Counted from the stretch's first letter, positions 1-13,782 are shown. The stretch: DNA of 64,000 nt from Streptomyces sp. NBC_00289 (GCF_041435115.1 NZ_CP108046.1:5146001-5210000), one strand, 5' to 3'. The notes: generated from the sequence alone by a model not told the origin. Program-made: numbers and translations.

Positions 1-4
1 CGGG

Positions 5-784
5 GTGAGGGTGGGGCCGGGTGCGGGTGGTGCCGATGGTGCCGGGCACGGTACAGATGAGAACACCGGCACGGCGATGCCCGGGCCCGGCACCGGCTTC
101 GCACCGCCCGACGCGCGCACCGGTTCCGCCCGGTCCGGCTCGGGCACGGGTTCCGTATCGTCCGGCTCGGGCGCAGGTGTCGTATCGCAGGATCCTCGTC
201 GGAATGCCGGTCCGCAGTCCGCGCCGGACGAGACCCCGACGCCTACACCGCCCGCCCATGCCCCTGCCGTGCCCCCGGCGGGGGACGCCCACGCGGAGTC
301 GGCCACTCCCGCTCAGCCGGTCACCATGTCGGACACCGGCAGTTTTCATCTGCCGCCTCCTCAGGCGACCGTCTCCTCTCCTCTTGGGTCCGCCGCACAG
401 ACGCCTCACGCAATCCCACAGGCACAGGCCCAGGCACAGCCGCAGACCCCCGCACAGCACGAGGGCGCTGAGCACCACTTCGGCTACGTCTCCCCCGACG
501 ACCCCACGCATGTGCTGCCCTCCCCTCCGCCTCACGCTCCACGTCCTCTGGTGCCGGCACCGGCACCCGACCGACGCGGTGACGCCTCTACTGCTTCGTA
601 CACCGCTCAGGTCCCGAAGGTTCCGCCTTTCACGCAAGGACATGCGCAGCCGCGCCACCGCGCCGGCCGCCGGGCCCGCCGCGTAGCGCCCCGTCCCGGA
701 CCGCCCGCCAAGATCGCGGTCCCCCTGCTGCTGCTCGCGCTGGCCTGCTACGCCGTGGGTTTCTGGGCCCTGGCCCGCGTCTGA
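5..784 (+). CDS. Low-complexity protein with C-terminal membrane segment, possibly truncated at the left edge
   Basis: A GTG lies at position 5, but the frame stays open to the window edge, so the true start may be outside. About 235 residues are rich in Pro, Ala, Gly, Thr and Gln, with runs such as GSGTGSVSSGSG and AQAQAQPQTPAQ. A basic stretch (RRAGRRARRVAPRP) follows, then a hydrophobic segment covering the last 24 residues. This fits a tail-anchored or single-pass membrane protein with a long disordered region. I see no catalytic domain or cysteine motif. It converges on the gene at 928-2286. Function unknown; the codon pattern looks like a real Streptomyces gene. Confidence 0.55.
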   Translation: MRVGPGAGGADGAGHGTDENTGTAMPGPGTGFAPPDARTGSARSGSGTGSVSSGSGAGVVSQDPRRNAGPQSAPDETPTPTPPAHAPAVPPAGDAHAESATPAQPVTMSDTGSFHLPPPQATVSSPLGSAAQTPHAIPQAQAQAQPQTPAQHEGAEHHFGYVSPDDPTHVLPSPPPHAPRPLVPAPAPDRRGDASTASYTAQVPKVPPFTQGHAQPRHRAGRRARRVAPRPGPPAKIAVPLLLLALACYAVGFWALARV

Positions 785-927
785 GGCAGGGTCCGGGCAG
801 CGCCACGGCTCACCCTGTCCGGCAACGGCGAAGCCTCGCCCTGGGTCCGCGTGACCGCTGCGGTCCTCCGAGCCGGGCGGCGCGCTCGTCGGCGCCTACC
901 GTGCGCCGTCTTGACCGCTCCGGCCCT

Positions 928-2286
928 CTACCGCCCGTCGGCTCTCCGTCGTGCCAGCGCCGTCCACGCGCCGAGCGCCACGAGCAGCACGGTGCCCGCC
1001 CCGATGCCACCGGCGGCGACAAGTCTCATCGTGGCGTTCCCGTCCGCGGCGGCTCCGCCCGGGGAAGCCGCCTGCCCGTCCGGTCCCGAGCCGCCGAAGA
1101 TCCCTTCCGGTTCGGACGGCTCCGCGTAGTCGGGACCGCTCCCCGCTTCGCCTTTCACCCGCAGGCGCAGGGTCAGCCCGACGGGTCCGTCGCCGAACCG
1201 GTCGGCGACCTGCGCGGCCAGGTTCACGACGAGGTAGTACGAGCCGGCGAACCGCGTGGTGCTCACGCGTTTGGCCACGGCATAGCGATTGGGGTACGCG
1301 ACCGGCGGGAGCGGCTCGAGGGTGGCCGACTTCTGGCTGCCGTCGTAGGTGACGCCGGTGTACTCGATCTCGCTGCGCACAGGGTTGTGGAGCGACAGGT
1401 TGAGGGCGCCGGGCACGAAGCCGCTGCCACCGCTGGAGTTGCCCAGCTCGGCGGCGGCGTACAGCTGCCGCCCCCAGCCGAGCGGCACCTTGTAGAAGAG
1501 GGTCTGTCCGGGGCGGATGTCGTCACGCCACACCCCCTGCTTCAGCGGCGTGGCCGAGGCGAAGCCCAAGCCGCCCCGGCATCGCTCCGCCTCACCCTGG
1601 ATCGGCTCCGCCGAAGCCGAGTTCCAGGCCTCGGGAGCGCTTGTCGCACCGGTCTGCCGCAGGCGTGGCTCCAGCACGGGGGAGAGTTCGAGGTCCCAGG
1701 TGTCCGGCGAGGAGCTCGTGCCGACGATGCGCTCGACGACCAGGTAGTACGTGCCGCCGGCCTGGCACAGGACCCGCGTCGGCTTGGCCTCGCGCGTGCC
1801 GACGGCGGTGACGGGGTGCGGGCTGCGACTCGCGCCGATGGTGGCGCTGTCGAAGGAGCAGGAGTTGCCGTTGGCGTCCTGGACCGACACGCGGATGCCG
1901 TCGCCCGCGGTGACCGTCGTGTCCGTTCCGGGGACGGCGGTGGCGGAGACGTAGGCGTTCGACCTGGCGTCGAGTTCGAGGCGGTAGTAGACCTTGCCGG
2001 TGCTCGGGACGGTGCTCTTGTACGACGTTCCGGGCTTCAGGCGTTCGGCGTCCGTGGTGCTCGCGCTGCCGTCGACGGACTGGCCGTCGTCGGCGAAGGC
2101 GTAGGGGGCGGAGCCGGGGCTGGGAGTGTCGGCCGCTGCCGCGGGCGCCCCGGGCAGCATCGCCACTGCCGCGCACAGTGTGACGGCTACGACGGTCACG
2201 CGCGCGTGGGCGGTCATGCGGGCGTACGCCGGCAGACGCCCGCACGCCGGCCTCGCGCGCCACCACGTCGTACGCCGCCCCATCAT
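928..2286 (-). CDS. Secreted, C-terminally membrane-anchored protein of unknown function
   Basis: Start chosen at the ATG at 2286, preceded by AGGGGTGG; the frame is open further upstream without a better ribosome site. The product is about 452 residues. A signal peptide lies at about residues 28-51 (hydrophobic VTVVAVTLCAAVAML, then APAAAA). The exported body has repeated YYRLELD/YYLVVER/YYLVVNL strands, suggesting two or more related beta-sandwich modules, and a few Cys residues. A hydrophobic segment (GGIGAGTVLLVALGAWTALA) followed by RRR ends the protein, so the body should sit outside the membrane with a short cytoplasmic tail. Similar proteins in Streptomyces often accompany von Willebrand A-domain genes, but none is visible here. 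Function not assigned. Confidence 0.75.
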   Translation of the reverse strand: MMGRRTTWWRARPACGRLPAYARMTAHARVTVVAVTLCAAVAMLPGAPAAAADTPSPGSAPYAFADDGQSVDGSASTTDAERLKPGTSYKSTVPSTGKVYYRLELDARSNAYVSATAVPGTDTTVTAGDGIRVSVQDANGNSCSFDSATIGASRSPHPVTAVGTREAKPTRVLCQAGGTYYLVVERIVGTSSSPDTWDLELSPVLEPRLRQTGATSAPEAWNSASAEPIQGEAERCRGGLGFASATPLKQGVWRDDIRPGQTLFYKVPLGWGRQLYAAAELGNSSGGSGFVPGALNLSLHNPVRSEIEYTGVTYDGSQKSATLEPLPPVAYPNRYAVAKRVSTTRFAGSYYLVVNLAAQVADRFGDGPVGLTLRLRVKGEAGSGPDYAEPSEPEGIFGGSGPDGQAASPGGAAADGNATMRLVAAGGIGAGTVLLVALGAWTALARRRADGR

Positions 2287-2468
2287 GCGCCACCCCTCGT
2301 CGTCGCCCGGACCGCGCGACCGTGACCCATCCTGCCCCGCCGGGCCGGGCGTCATCCGCGCAATCCGCACGAGCGTCCGAAACACCCGGCCCGAAGGCCC
2401 CATGCCTCGACCGCCTGACATCCTGGCCGCGTCTCCATCCCCGCACAGGCGGGCTCCGGCAACGCAAA

Positions 2469-2494
2469 ACCCCGACCGTTAAGACGGCCGGGGT
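2469..2494 (-). terminator. Hairpin terminator of the DLW-39-type gene
   Basis: An inverted repeat (ACCCCGACCGT / ACGGCCGGGGT with one mismatch) lies just past the stop at 2519. On the minus strand it is followed by TTTTG, as in an intrinsic terminator. Confidence 0.6.
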
Positions 2495-2518
2495 CTGTTC
2501 AGATTCGGTTGTCGATGC

Positions 2519-2647
2519 TCACGAACCCGTGGGCACGGAGTCAGTCGCCTCCGTCCACAGATCCTGCTCGGCGCGATCCGCCTGGATCTGGCGGTACACG
2601 AGGAGCCCGCCGATGGCGGCCAGTGCGACCAGGAGAAGCTTCTTCAC
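2519..2647 (-). CDS. DLW-39 family small membrane protein
   Basis: This 42-residue product starts at a GTG (VKKLLLVALAAIGG) with a purine-rich GACGAGG upstream; the frame is open 54 bases further upstream but that part is atypical. It has one N-terminal hydrophobic helix (about residues 4-17), then the charged segment YRQIQADRAEQDLWTEATD. The DLW tripeptide and small size match the actinobacterial DLW-39 proteins found near the gyrA/tRNA region. It is probably membrane-tethered with a cytoplasmic tail. No biochemical role is known to me. Confidence 0.7.
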   Translation of the reverse strand: MKKLLLVALAAIGGLLVYRQIQADRAEQDLWTEATDSVPTGS

Positions 2648-2984
2648 CGTGCGACCTCGTCTTTCCTTGACGTAGGGGACCTCTGGCGCCCGACTATACA
2701 CACCGACCGATACCGATCGGTGACCTGCCTGGGCCCCCCAACTGCCGCCCCCGGCACCGCGATAGAAGCGGATCGCGCCCCTCCGATCAGAGGGTGATCA
2801 CATCCCCACGGGCGGTGATTACGTGCGATCTCATCCCGTTTTTTCCCTTTCAGCACCCTTTGGGGCCATACGGGTGGTGTTCATCCGAAGATCGACGCGC
2901 CACGGCCGTCGGTCCACCACTTCGCGGCCCTCATACACATCATGAGGAAAGTACGCAAATCGCCCGACCCGAAAGTGAGGGACC
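2648..2984. other. Intergenic region between two divergent small genes
   Basis: No gene seen. It should hold the promoters of the leftward DLW-39 gene and the rightward exported protein. A TATAGT hexamer on the minus strand (2693-2698) could be a -10 element for the former. Short palindromes such as ACCGATCGGT occur near 2711-2721. No operator family can be assigned. Confidence 0.35.
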
Positions 2985-3353
2985 ATGGCCCAGAACAAGG
3001 TCATGAAGCTGTGGACCGCCATCGTCACCGCCTTCCTCGCGCTGTTCACGGCGCTCGGACTCGTCACGACGACCGCCGCAGCGGCTGTACCGCAGCCCGA
3101 GGCCGCGCGCAACACGGAACGCGCCGCGACCGCCCAGGCGACGACACCGGCGACGGCCCCATGGGCCTGGTCCTTCGCCAGGTCCCTGCCCCCCACGATG
3201 AAACAGCGCATCCATGCCGAGGCGCACGGCAAGTCCCCCAGCTGCCGCCACCGCCCGTCGGCGGACGCGGACGCGGAAACCGCCGCCACACCCGGCACCC
3301 TCTGCGCCTCCCCCGACGCACCGGACGAGCCCACCGCACCTCTCCAACGCTGA
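2985..3353 (+). CDS. Small exported protein of unknown function
   Basis: 122 residues; the ATG is preceded by GTGAGGGACC, a good ribosome site. A signal peptide is clear: MAQNKVMK, a hydrophobic core (LWTAIVTAFLALFTALGLV), then TTTAAAA before VPQ. The mature part of about 85 residues is Ala/Pro-rich at first, then carries WAWSFARSLPPTMKQRIHAE and a Cys-containing basic stretch (SPSCRHRP). The tail is low in complexity. It resembles short Streptomyces exported proteins grouped under DUF names (possibly DUF6344; from memory and unsure). It lies alone between the DLW-39 gene and the terminator at 3613. Confidence 0.6.
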   Translation: MAQNKVMKLWTAIVTAFLALFTALGLVTTTAAAAVPQPEAARNTERAATAQATTPATAPWAWSFARSLPPTMKQRIHAEAHGKSPSCRHRPSADADAETAATPGTLCASPDAPDEPTAPLQR

Positions 3354-3840
3354 ACAGCCTCCGCACCGCCCCTCCGCACCGCCTCGGTACTGCCGCTGCA
3401 CCGCTCCTGCACCGTCCTGAGCGACCGCTGAGCAGTCACCACCCAGTAGGCCCTGCCAGAAGGCTGCTCCAAGAAGGCACGCACCGAGCGGGATACGGCC
3501 GCGGCATCCACACCGCGCCTCCCACCCACCACAGGCCCCTTCTCTCACGTCCATGACGGAACGGCGAACTTGCGTACAACGCTCTCGATGAAGACCTGAG
3601 AAGGAAACGACGAAGACCCCCGGCCACATCGGCCGGGGGTCTTGTGCTGTGACCGCCGCACCGGTCCGGGGACGCTCACTCCCGAGGTTCGGACGCACCG
3701 CAACGAGCCACCTCAAGCCGGCCGGTCCCGGTGCCCTGTGGGCTGATTCCCCGCAGACGCCCCGCCCTGCACGGCCCCGGCCGTTGCCACAAGGCGGTCG
3801 CACATGACAAAGACCCCGGTCCTCAAGGACCGGAGGTCTT
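3354..3840. other. Gene-free stretch with C-rich repeats and two hairpins
   Basis: No convincing gene. The first part has irregular repeats of CCGCACCGCC/TGCACCG (about 3356-3420). Two terminator-like hairpins follow (listed separately). In mycobacteria tRNA-Ala follows tRNA-Ile downstream of the DUF3566 gene; I looked for one here on both strands and found none. Confidence 0.5.
3613..3643. terminator. Strong GC-rich hairpin, bidirectional terminator
   Basis: A perfect 13-bp stem (AAGACCCCCGGCC / GGCCGGGGGTCTT) with a 5-nt loop. It resembles the hairpins next to the two tRNA-Ile 3' sequences, so it may once have ended a tRNA transcript. It now also follows the exported-protein gene. Confidence 0.7.
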
Positions 3841-3841
3841 T
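3809..3841. terminator. Hairpin beside the tRNA-Ile 3' fragment
   Basis: Stem AAAGACCCCGGTCC / GGACCGGAGGTCTTT with one bulge and a TCAA loop. It sits next to the partial tRNA copy in the same order as the hairpin at 4945-4976 beside the complete tRNA. Confidence 0.65.
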
Positions 3842-3882
3842 CGCTGGTGGGGCCAACAGGATTTGAACCTGTGGCCTCATCC
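3841..3882 (-). repeat. Displaced 3' end of tRNA-Ile (att-like direct repeat, copy 1)
   Basis: These 42 bases match 4978-5019 at 41 positions. They cover the encoded CCA, the 3' acceptor strand, the T arm, the variable region and part of the anticodon stem of tRNA-Ile. Identity stops abruptly at the anticodon stem, so this cannot fold as a tRNA. Site-specific integration into a tRNA 3' end leaves this signature: one regenerated tRNA and one displaced 3' fragment. Confidence 0.8.
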
Positions 3883-3913
3883 AGGCTTACTTCGCCGCCC
3901 TACAGCACCCGCC

Positions 3914-4711
3914 CTACTCCTCCGGCTCCCACGCGCGGAGCAGGTCGAACAAACCTGCGTCTCCCTCGACCTGCAGGGAGTCCGCCGGGATACGGTCGTA
4001 CACGAAGAGAACCAGCTCACTGGCCGTGCCGCGAACGGAGACGCCAGCCGCGTTCGGGCCCTCCTCGGCAGCGACGACAGGCGTCGCGCCGGGCGCGGGG
4101 ATACGGGTGGAGCGTGCGCCGTCGCCGTCGACCGTGAGGCGCCAGGAGTGGCCCTCGGTGGCGTGGAAGTCGAAGGCAGTGGGCTTGTGCGGCCAGGCAC
4201 TCGTCGTTGCGACGCAGGTGAACAGGAACTCCTCGACACCGTCGAGCGCCACCTCATCCGGCAGCGGCTCCGGGGCACCCACAGTGACCTGGGCGTCGTA
4301 GGTGTGCACCGCCATCTGCTGGAGCTGGTGCCGGGCGACGGCGCCACAGGTCTGCGGCGACTGGGACGCACCCCACCACGTCCAGCAACCGCGATCCGGG
4401 CCGGCCTTCCGCAGTGCGTCCAGCAGTTGCTCCGTGGACTCCGCCAACCAGGCCGGCAGGGCCTCGCGCTCGCGAGGCGCAGCCGGGGCGCCCTCCGCTG
4501 CGGACTTGGCCGGAGCAGGCCCCGCGGCGACGGTGGCGGCCCAGTCGCGGCGCCCCTCACCGATGTGCTGCGCCAGATCGAGCAGCGTCCACTCGGGGCA
4601 GGTCGGCACCTGTACGTCGAGGCTGGGCGCGGAGGCGACCGCGGCGCGGAAGGCGGTCGACCGTTCGTCGATCAGTCGCAACAGAACGGGGAACGCGAGT
4701 GTCGTTGTCAC
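3914..4711 (-). CDS. Mycothiol-dependent maleylpyruvate isomerase / DinB-like family protein
   Basis: 265 residues from a GTG start. The N-terminal half matches the MDMPI-N four-helix bundle: VPTCPEWTLLDLAQHIGEG early and RHQLQQMAVHTYDAQVTVG near residue 150, supplying histidines typical of the divalent-metal site. The C-terminal half (about residues 170-260) is the alpha/beta MDMPI-C domain. Family members are mycothiol-dependent isomerases or transferases in the cytosol, and most lack a known substrate. The gene is intact and lies wholly between the two tRNA-Ile 3' repeats, so it may be the surviving cargo of an element. Its stop is only about 30 bases from repeat copy 1. Substrate unknown. 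Confidence 0.75.
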   Translation of the reverse strand: MTTTLAFPVLLRLIDERSTAFRAAVASAPSLDVQVPTCPEWTLLDLAQHIGEGRRDWAATVAAGPAPAKSAAEGAPAAPREREALPAWLAESTEQLLDALRKAGPDRGCWTWWGASQSPQTCGAVARHQLQQMAVHTYDAQVTVGAPEPLPDEVALDGVEEFLFTCVATTSAWPHKPTAFDFHATEGHSWRLTVDGDGARSTRIPAPGATPVVAAEEGPNAAGVSVRGTASELVLFVYDRIPADSLQVEGDAGLFDLLRAWEPEE

Positions 4712-4796
4712 AGGGACTCTCTATCACCGTGTTCCGACAACCGGACAGTGATTTTCACAGCCGCGGCGGCGAGCGCGCGGCACGGGCCGGGCGCCC

Positions 4797-4925
4797 GCTC
4801 AGACGATCCTCCGGCACAGCCAGATCAGCATGACCATGGACGCCTACACGCACCTGGTCGGCTCCGACCAACGCGATGCGACCGAGATGGTCACCGAACT
4901 GCTGGAAGATCACATCATCGGCTGA
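4797..4925 (+). pseudogene. C-terminal remnant of a tyrosine-recombinase integrase
   Basis: Reading 4815-4925 gives HSQISMTMDAY, then THLVGSDQRDATEMVTELLED and a stop. This matches the end of actinobacterial phage and integrative-element integrases, where the H-S region and the catalytic Tyr (in MDAYTHL) lie near the C-terminus. Upstream the frame loses similarity and has no start, so the catalytic Arg region is gone. It points toward tRNA-Ile and ends about 57 bases from it, the usual place for an integrase beside its attachment site. Confidence 0.75.
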
Positions 4926-4944
4926 TGTCAGCCGGAGATGTCAA

Positions 4945-4976
4945 AAGACCCCCGGGCATGATCGCCTGGGGGTCTT
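4945..4976. terminator. Terminator after tRNA-Ile
   Basis: Stem AAGACCCCCGGGC / GCCTGGGGGTCTT (one G-U pair) with a 6-nt loop, starting 6 bases past the tRNA 3' end. It can also stop transcription coming from the integrase side. Confidence 0.75.
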
Positions 4977-4977
4977 C

Positions 4978-5019
4978 TCGCTGGTGGGGCTAACAGGATT
5001 TGAACCTGTGGCCTCATCC
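4978..5019 (-). repeat. Direct repeat copy 2, inside tRNA-Ile
   Basis: This is the tRNA-resident copy of the 42-bp repeat at 3841-3882, with one difference in the acceptor stem (T for C on the plus strand at 4991). The two copies bracket about 1.1 kb. Confidence 0.8.
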
Positions 5020-5058
5020 TTATCAGGGATGCGCTCTAACCAACTGAGCTATAGCCCC
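4982..5058 (-). tRNA. ileT: tRNA-Ile (GAU)
   Basis: The minus strand reads GGGGCTATAGCTCAGTTGG at the 5' end and TAGCCCCACCA at the 3' end. The anticodon GAT is at 5024-5022, the T arm contains GGTTCAAATCC, and CCA is encoded. The 7-bp acceptor stem pairs perfectly. It lies downstream of gyrB-gyrA-DUF3566, as ileT does in mycobacteria. Confidence 0.97.
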
Positions 5059-5182
5059 GCCGCGCTCTGCGGTGTGTGTCCCGCGCGCTGACTCCTGAAG
5101 ATTAGCGCACGACATGGGCAGTCCCAAAATCGGTTGTGACAGGGCCTTCGGCGGAGGTTTGGAACGACCGCCGAAGTCAATG

Positions 5183-5962
5183 TCACTCGTCCTCGGCGAG
5201 GGTGAGCTCGACGCCGCCGACGAAGCCCGCGGACAGGTTGTAGATGAACGCGCCGAGCGTCGCCAGCGCCGTCGCCAGGACGACGTCGATGACCGCGATG
5301 ATCGTCGTGAAGATCAGGACGTTGGGCAGCGACAGGAAGGACTGCAGGTCGAAGCCGTTCGACTCGTTGGAGCCGGTCGCCTCGGAGATCGTGCCGCCGA
5401 CGGTCGAGAAGACACCCATGGCGTCCATGACCATCCACAGCACGGCGGCCGCGACGATCGTGCAGATGCCCAGTGCGATGGAGAGCAGGAAGCTGACCTT
5501 CATCACCGACCAGGGGTCGGCCTTGGCCACCCGCAGGCGGGCTTTGCGGGTGCGGGGCACGGTCCGCGCGCCGGTTCGCGGACGGCGTACGGCGCCTGCC
5601 GGGCCCTCGCCCTGGTAGGCCTGCGGCGGGTGGTAGGGCCCTGTGGGCTGCTGCGGCTGGCGTTCACCCGGCAGCGGGGAGGGAGCCTTCGGGGCCGAGG
5701 CCGGCGGCTGGGGCTGGACGCCCGGAGCGGCCTGGGCCGCGGTCTGGCCCGCGCCGGCGGTGTACTGCTGGGCCTGCGGACCTCGGGTGTCCGTCACAGT
5801 TCCCCCCTGGGAATCACGCGTGTCGGGCGAGCGCGAGTCGGTCGCCGGTGGCTTGATCGCCTGCAGGTTGGTCGTGTGCGGATCTGTCGCGTTCGCGGCG
5901 GAGCCACGGCCGCCGCCGTCCGTGTTCGTACCGGTCGATCCGGCGCCCGTGGCTCCGCTCAC
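5183..5962 (-). CDS. DUF3566 transmembrane protein downstream of gyrA
   Basis: 259 residues. The first 130 or so are disordered, rich in Gly, Thr, Pro and Gln. A basic segment (RTRKARLRVAKADPWSVMK) leads into the DUF3566 domain with two membrane helices: VSFLLSIALGICTIVAAAVL and, after a loop with SNESNGFDLQSFLSL, LIFTTIIAVIDVVLATALA. This matches the protein next to gyrA in actinobacteria (Rv0007 in M. tuberculosis). It lies 18 bases after the gyrA stop, so it is probably the last gene of the gyrB-gyrA transcript. Suggested links are to envelope or division functions; no activity is shown by the sequence. Confidence 0.88.
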   Translation of the reverse strand: MSGATGAGSTGTNTDGGGRGSAANATDPHTTNLQAIKPPATDSRSPDTRDSQGGTVTDTRGPQAQQYTAGAGQTAAQAAPGVQPQPPASAPKAPSPLPGERQPQQPTGPYHPPQAYQGEGPAGAVRRPRTGARTVPRTRKARLRVAKADPWSVMKVSFLLSIALGICTIVAAAVLWMVMDAMGVFSTVGGTISEATGSNESNGFDLQSFLSLPNVLIFTTIIAVIDVVLATALATLGAFIYNLSAGFVGGVELTLAEDE

Positions 5963-5980
5963 GCTGACTCTCTCCTCGTG

Positions 5981-8572
<2,592 letters not shown>

Positions 8573-8614
8573 TGCTGGTGAAGATCCTTTCTGGTGCGGT
8601 CAGCTGAGACCGAC

Positions 8615-11062
<2,448 letters not shown>

Positions 11063-11596
11063 TCACCCGTAGGTGTCGCCGGGACCGGTGCTGCCGGGGG
11101 CACGCAGAGGGCCGTAGCGGCGGGTGGGGCCGACCGGACCGAGCACCTTGATCAGCTTCACCGCACCGTGCCCGAGGTCCTCGTTCAGCCGCGCGACAAG
11201 CTGCGGGGCGAGCAGGCGCAGGTTCGTCGCCCACGCGGTGGAGTCGCAGCGCACGATCAGGACGCGCTCCTCCTCGTCGTACTTCTCCGGCTCGCAGTGC
11301 TTGGCCAGGTCCTCGCCGACGATCTGCGGCCAGCGCCCCATCACACCGCCCACCGCGGCCGGCGCCTCCCAGCCGCGCTCCGTGATCAGACGGTTGATCG
11401 CGGAGCCCAGCGCCATCGGATCGCGCCCGTCAGCGCGCGCGCCGGAACGCAGGCCCCCGCGCCGCGCCTGCCTCTTCTGCTGCGCCGCGTCCCCACGCGC
11501 GCGTGCCTGCTCCTTCGCCGCCCGCAGCGCCACGCGCGCGAGATCCACACCGGAGGGCTCCGGGCTCTTCTTCGGGGCCGCCTCGTCCTCGCTCAT
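11063..11596 (-). CDS. DUF721 (DciA-like) protein
   Basis: 177 residues. After a basic, disordered N-terminus (about 65 residues) comes the DUF721 domain: [41 protein letters not shown], with the conserved W-x-x-I-V-G core, and the strand [33 protein letters not shown]721 includes DciA, the ancestral loader of the DnaB helicase; the position beside recF and gyrB is the usual actinobacterial one (Rv0004 in M. tuberculosis). The start overlaps the recF stop by 4 bases (11593-11596), indicating translational coupling. A role in helicase loading is an inference from the family. Confidence 0.88.
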   Translation of the reverse strand: MSEDEAAPKKSPEPSGVDLARVALRAAKEQARARGDAAQQKRQARRGGLRSGARADGRDPMALGSAINRLITERGWEAPAAVGGVMGRWPQIVGEDLAKHCEPEKYDEEERVLIVRCDSTAWATNLRLLAPQLVARLNEDLGHGAVKLIKVLGPVGPTRRYGPLRAPGSTGPGDTYG

Positions 11597-12714
11597 ACGC
11601 GCTCCACCGTTCCGCCGGACACGGCGAACCGCGCCCCGGCCAGCACATGCGGTACGTCGTCGTCGACCGCGGCCGTCACCAGGACCTGCTCACCAGGGGC
11701 GACCAGCTCCGCCAGACGCTCCCGGCGACGGGTGTCCAGTTCGGCGAACACGTCGTCGAGAACGAGCACCGGCTCATTGCCCTCCGCCCGCAACAGGTCG
11801 TACGACGCCAGCCGCAGCGCCAGCGCGTAGGACCAGGACTCGCCGTGCGACGCGTACCCCTTCGCGGGCAACTGACCCAGCTTGAGCAACAGTTCGTCCC
11901 GGTGCGGGCCCACCAGGGTGACGCCCCGCTCGATCTCCTGCTTGCGGGCGTCCGCGAGCGCGGCCATCAGCTGCCCGTAGAGGTCGTCGCGCGTGTGCGC
12001 CTCGCCCGGCGCGGACGGCTTGTACTCCAGAGCGACCGGGCCCCCGCCCGGCGCCAGCTGCTCGTACGCCTTGTCGGCCAACGGCTGGACAGCGGCGATC
12101 AGGTCGAGACGCTGGGCGAGCAGTTCGGCGCCCACGCGCGCGAGATGCTGGTCCCACACGTCGAGCGTGGAAAGGTCCATGGAACGGCCGCCGTGCCGAC
12201 GGGCCAGCGCCGCCGTCTTGAGCAGCGTGTTGCGCTGCCTGAGAACCCGGTCGTAGTCGGACCGGACACCGGCCATGCGCGGCGAACGCGCGGTGATCAG
12301 CTCGTCGAGGAAACGACGCCGCTCACCGGGGTCACCCTTGACCAGCGCGAGGTCCTCCGGCGCGAACAGGACAGTCCGTACGATCCCCAGCACGTCCCGC
12401 GGTCTGACCTGCGAGGATCTGTTGATGCGGGCCCGGTTGGCCTTGCCCGGGTTGAGCTCCAGCTCGACCAGCTGCTGCCGTTCGCCCTGCCGGACCTGGG
12501 CCCGGACGACCGCGCGGTCGGCGCCCATGCGGACCAGTGGGGCGTCGGAGGAGACCCGGTGGCTGCCGAGGGTGGCGAGATAACCGACGGCCTCGACCAG
12601 GTTCGTCTTGCCCTGCCCGTTCGGGCCGACGAAGGCGGTGACGCCCGGGTCGAGCGGGACCTCGACCCGGGCGTAGGAGCGGAAGTCGGCCAGCGACAGA
12701 TGCGTGACGTGCAT
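11593..12714 (-). CDS. recF: DNA replication and repair protein RecF
   Basis: 373 residues, full length. An SMC/ABC-type ATPase that binds gapped DNA and helps RecOR load RecA. It shows Walker [10 protein letters not shown] (residues 30-38), the signature region around [27 protein letters not shown], and Walker [14 protein letters not shown], followed by the D-loop. ATG start with the typical [14 protein letters not shown] opening. It overlaps the downstream DUF721 gene by 4 bases and lies 52 bases after gnd. Confidence 0.97.
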   Translation of the reverse strand: MHVTHLSLADFRSYARVEVPLDPGVTAFVGPNGQGKTNLVEAVGYLATLGSHRVSSDAPLVRMGADRAVVRAQVRQGERQQLVELELNPGKANRARINRSSQVRPRDVLGIVRTVLFAPEDLALVKGDPGERRRFLDELITARSPRMAGVRSDYDRVLRQRNTLLKTAALARRHGGRSMDLSTLDVWDQHLARVGAELLAQRLDLIAAVQPLADKAYEQLAPGGGPVALEYKPSAPGEAHTRDDLYGQLMAALADARKQEIERGVTLVGPHRDELLLKLGQLPAKGYASHGESWSYALALRLASYDLLRAEGNEPVLVLDDVFAELDTRRRERLAELVAPGEQVLVTAAVDDDVPHVLAGARFAVSGGTVERV

Positions 12715-12766
12715 GGTCGTTCGCCGACCTCCCCCAGGGTTGTGGACCGCCGGGCGGCCCTGTGGA

Positions 12767-13642
12767 CTACTTCTTCTCGACCGCGTGGCCGCCGAACTGG
12801 TTGCGCAGCGCGGCGATCATCTTCATCTGGGGCGAGTCCTCCTGCCGGGAGGAGAACCGCGCGAACAGCGAGGCGGTGATCGCCGGCAGCGGCACCGCGT
12901 TGTCTATCGCGGCCTCCACGGTCCAGCGTCCCTCGCCGGAGTCCTGGGCGTAGCCCCGGAGCCCCTCCAGGTGCTCGTCCCCGTCCAGGGCGTTGACCGC
13001 GAGGTCCAGCAGCCAGGACCGGATGACGGTGCCCTCCTGCCAGGAGCGGAACACCTCCCGGACGTCGGTCACGGAGTCGACCTTCTCCAGGAGCTCCCAG
13101 CCCTCGGCGTAGGCCTGCATCATCGCGTACTCGATGCCGTTGTGGACCATCTTCGCGAAGTGGCCGGCGCCGACCCGGCCCGCGTGCACCGCGCCGGAGT
13201 CGCCCTCCGGCTTGAGCGCGTCGAAGACGGGCTGCACCTTGGCGACGTTCTCCGCGTCACCGCCGTACATGAGCGCATAGCCGTTCTGCAGGCCCCAGAC
13301 GCCGCCGGAGACCCCGCAGTCGACGAAGCCGATGCCCTTGGCGGCCAGCTCCTCGGCGTGCTTCTCGTCGTCCGTCCAGCGGGAGTTCCCGCCGTCCACG
13401 ACGACGTCTCCGGGCTCCAGCAGCTCCGCGAGCTCGTCGATGGTCGACTGGGTCGCGGCACCGGCAGGCACCATGACCCACACGACGCGCGGGCCGGGCA
13501 GCTTGCCCACAAGCTCTTCCAGGCTGTGGACGTCGGCGAGGTCCGGGTTGCGGTCGTATCCGATGACGGTGTGACCTGCGCGGCGAATCCGCTCGCGCAT
13601 GTTGCCGCCCATCTTGCCGAGGCCGACGAGACCGAGCTCCAT
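12767..13642 (-). CDS. gnd: 6-phosphogluconate dehydrogenase, short (YqeC/GndA-like) type
   Basis: 291 residues, the short form rather than the 470-residue enzyme. It oxidises and decarboxylates 6-phosphogluconate to ribulose 5-phosphate in the pentose phosphate pathway. The N-terminal Rossmann motif [12 protein letters not shown] is at residues 4-15. Further motifs are [34 protein letters not shown] and [13 protein letters not shown], which carries the catalytic Lys and Asn. Its insertion between dnaN and recF is typical of Streptomyces. The short form in other bacteria usually prefers NAD; this is family knowledge, not shown here. Confidence 0.95.
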   Translation of the reverse strand: MELGLVGLGKMGGNMRERIRRAGHTVIGYDRNPDLADVHSLEELVGKLPGPRVVWVMVPAGAATQSTIDELAELLEPGDVVVDGGNSRWTDDEKHAEELAAKGIGFVDCGVSGGVWGLQNGYALMYGGDAENVAKVQPVFDALKPEGDSGAVHAGRVGAGHFAKMVHNGIEYAMMQAYAEGWELLEKVDSVTDVREVFRSWQEGTVIRSWLLDLAVNALDGDEHLEGLRGYAQDSGEGRWTVEAAIDNAVPLPAITASLFARFSSRQEDSPQMKMIAALRNQFGGHAVEKK

Positions 13643-13782
13643 CAGTGTTCCTTAGGTTTGCGACGTGGCGTGACGGCACTTTCGTACCTACGTCCGAGCC
13701 TAAACCCGGACGCTCGCGCACATCTGTGGGCATACGCGCTCATACGCACGCCCCGACCTGCGGGTTCTCTGACGGAAGCCGG

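Noticed and set aside
3841..3900. A second complete tRNA-Ile gene
   Set aside because: Only the 3' half matches; the anticodon arm, D arm and 5' acceptor strand are missing, so it cannot form a tRNA.
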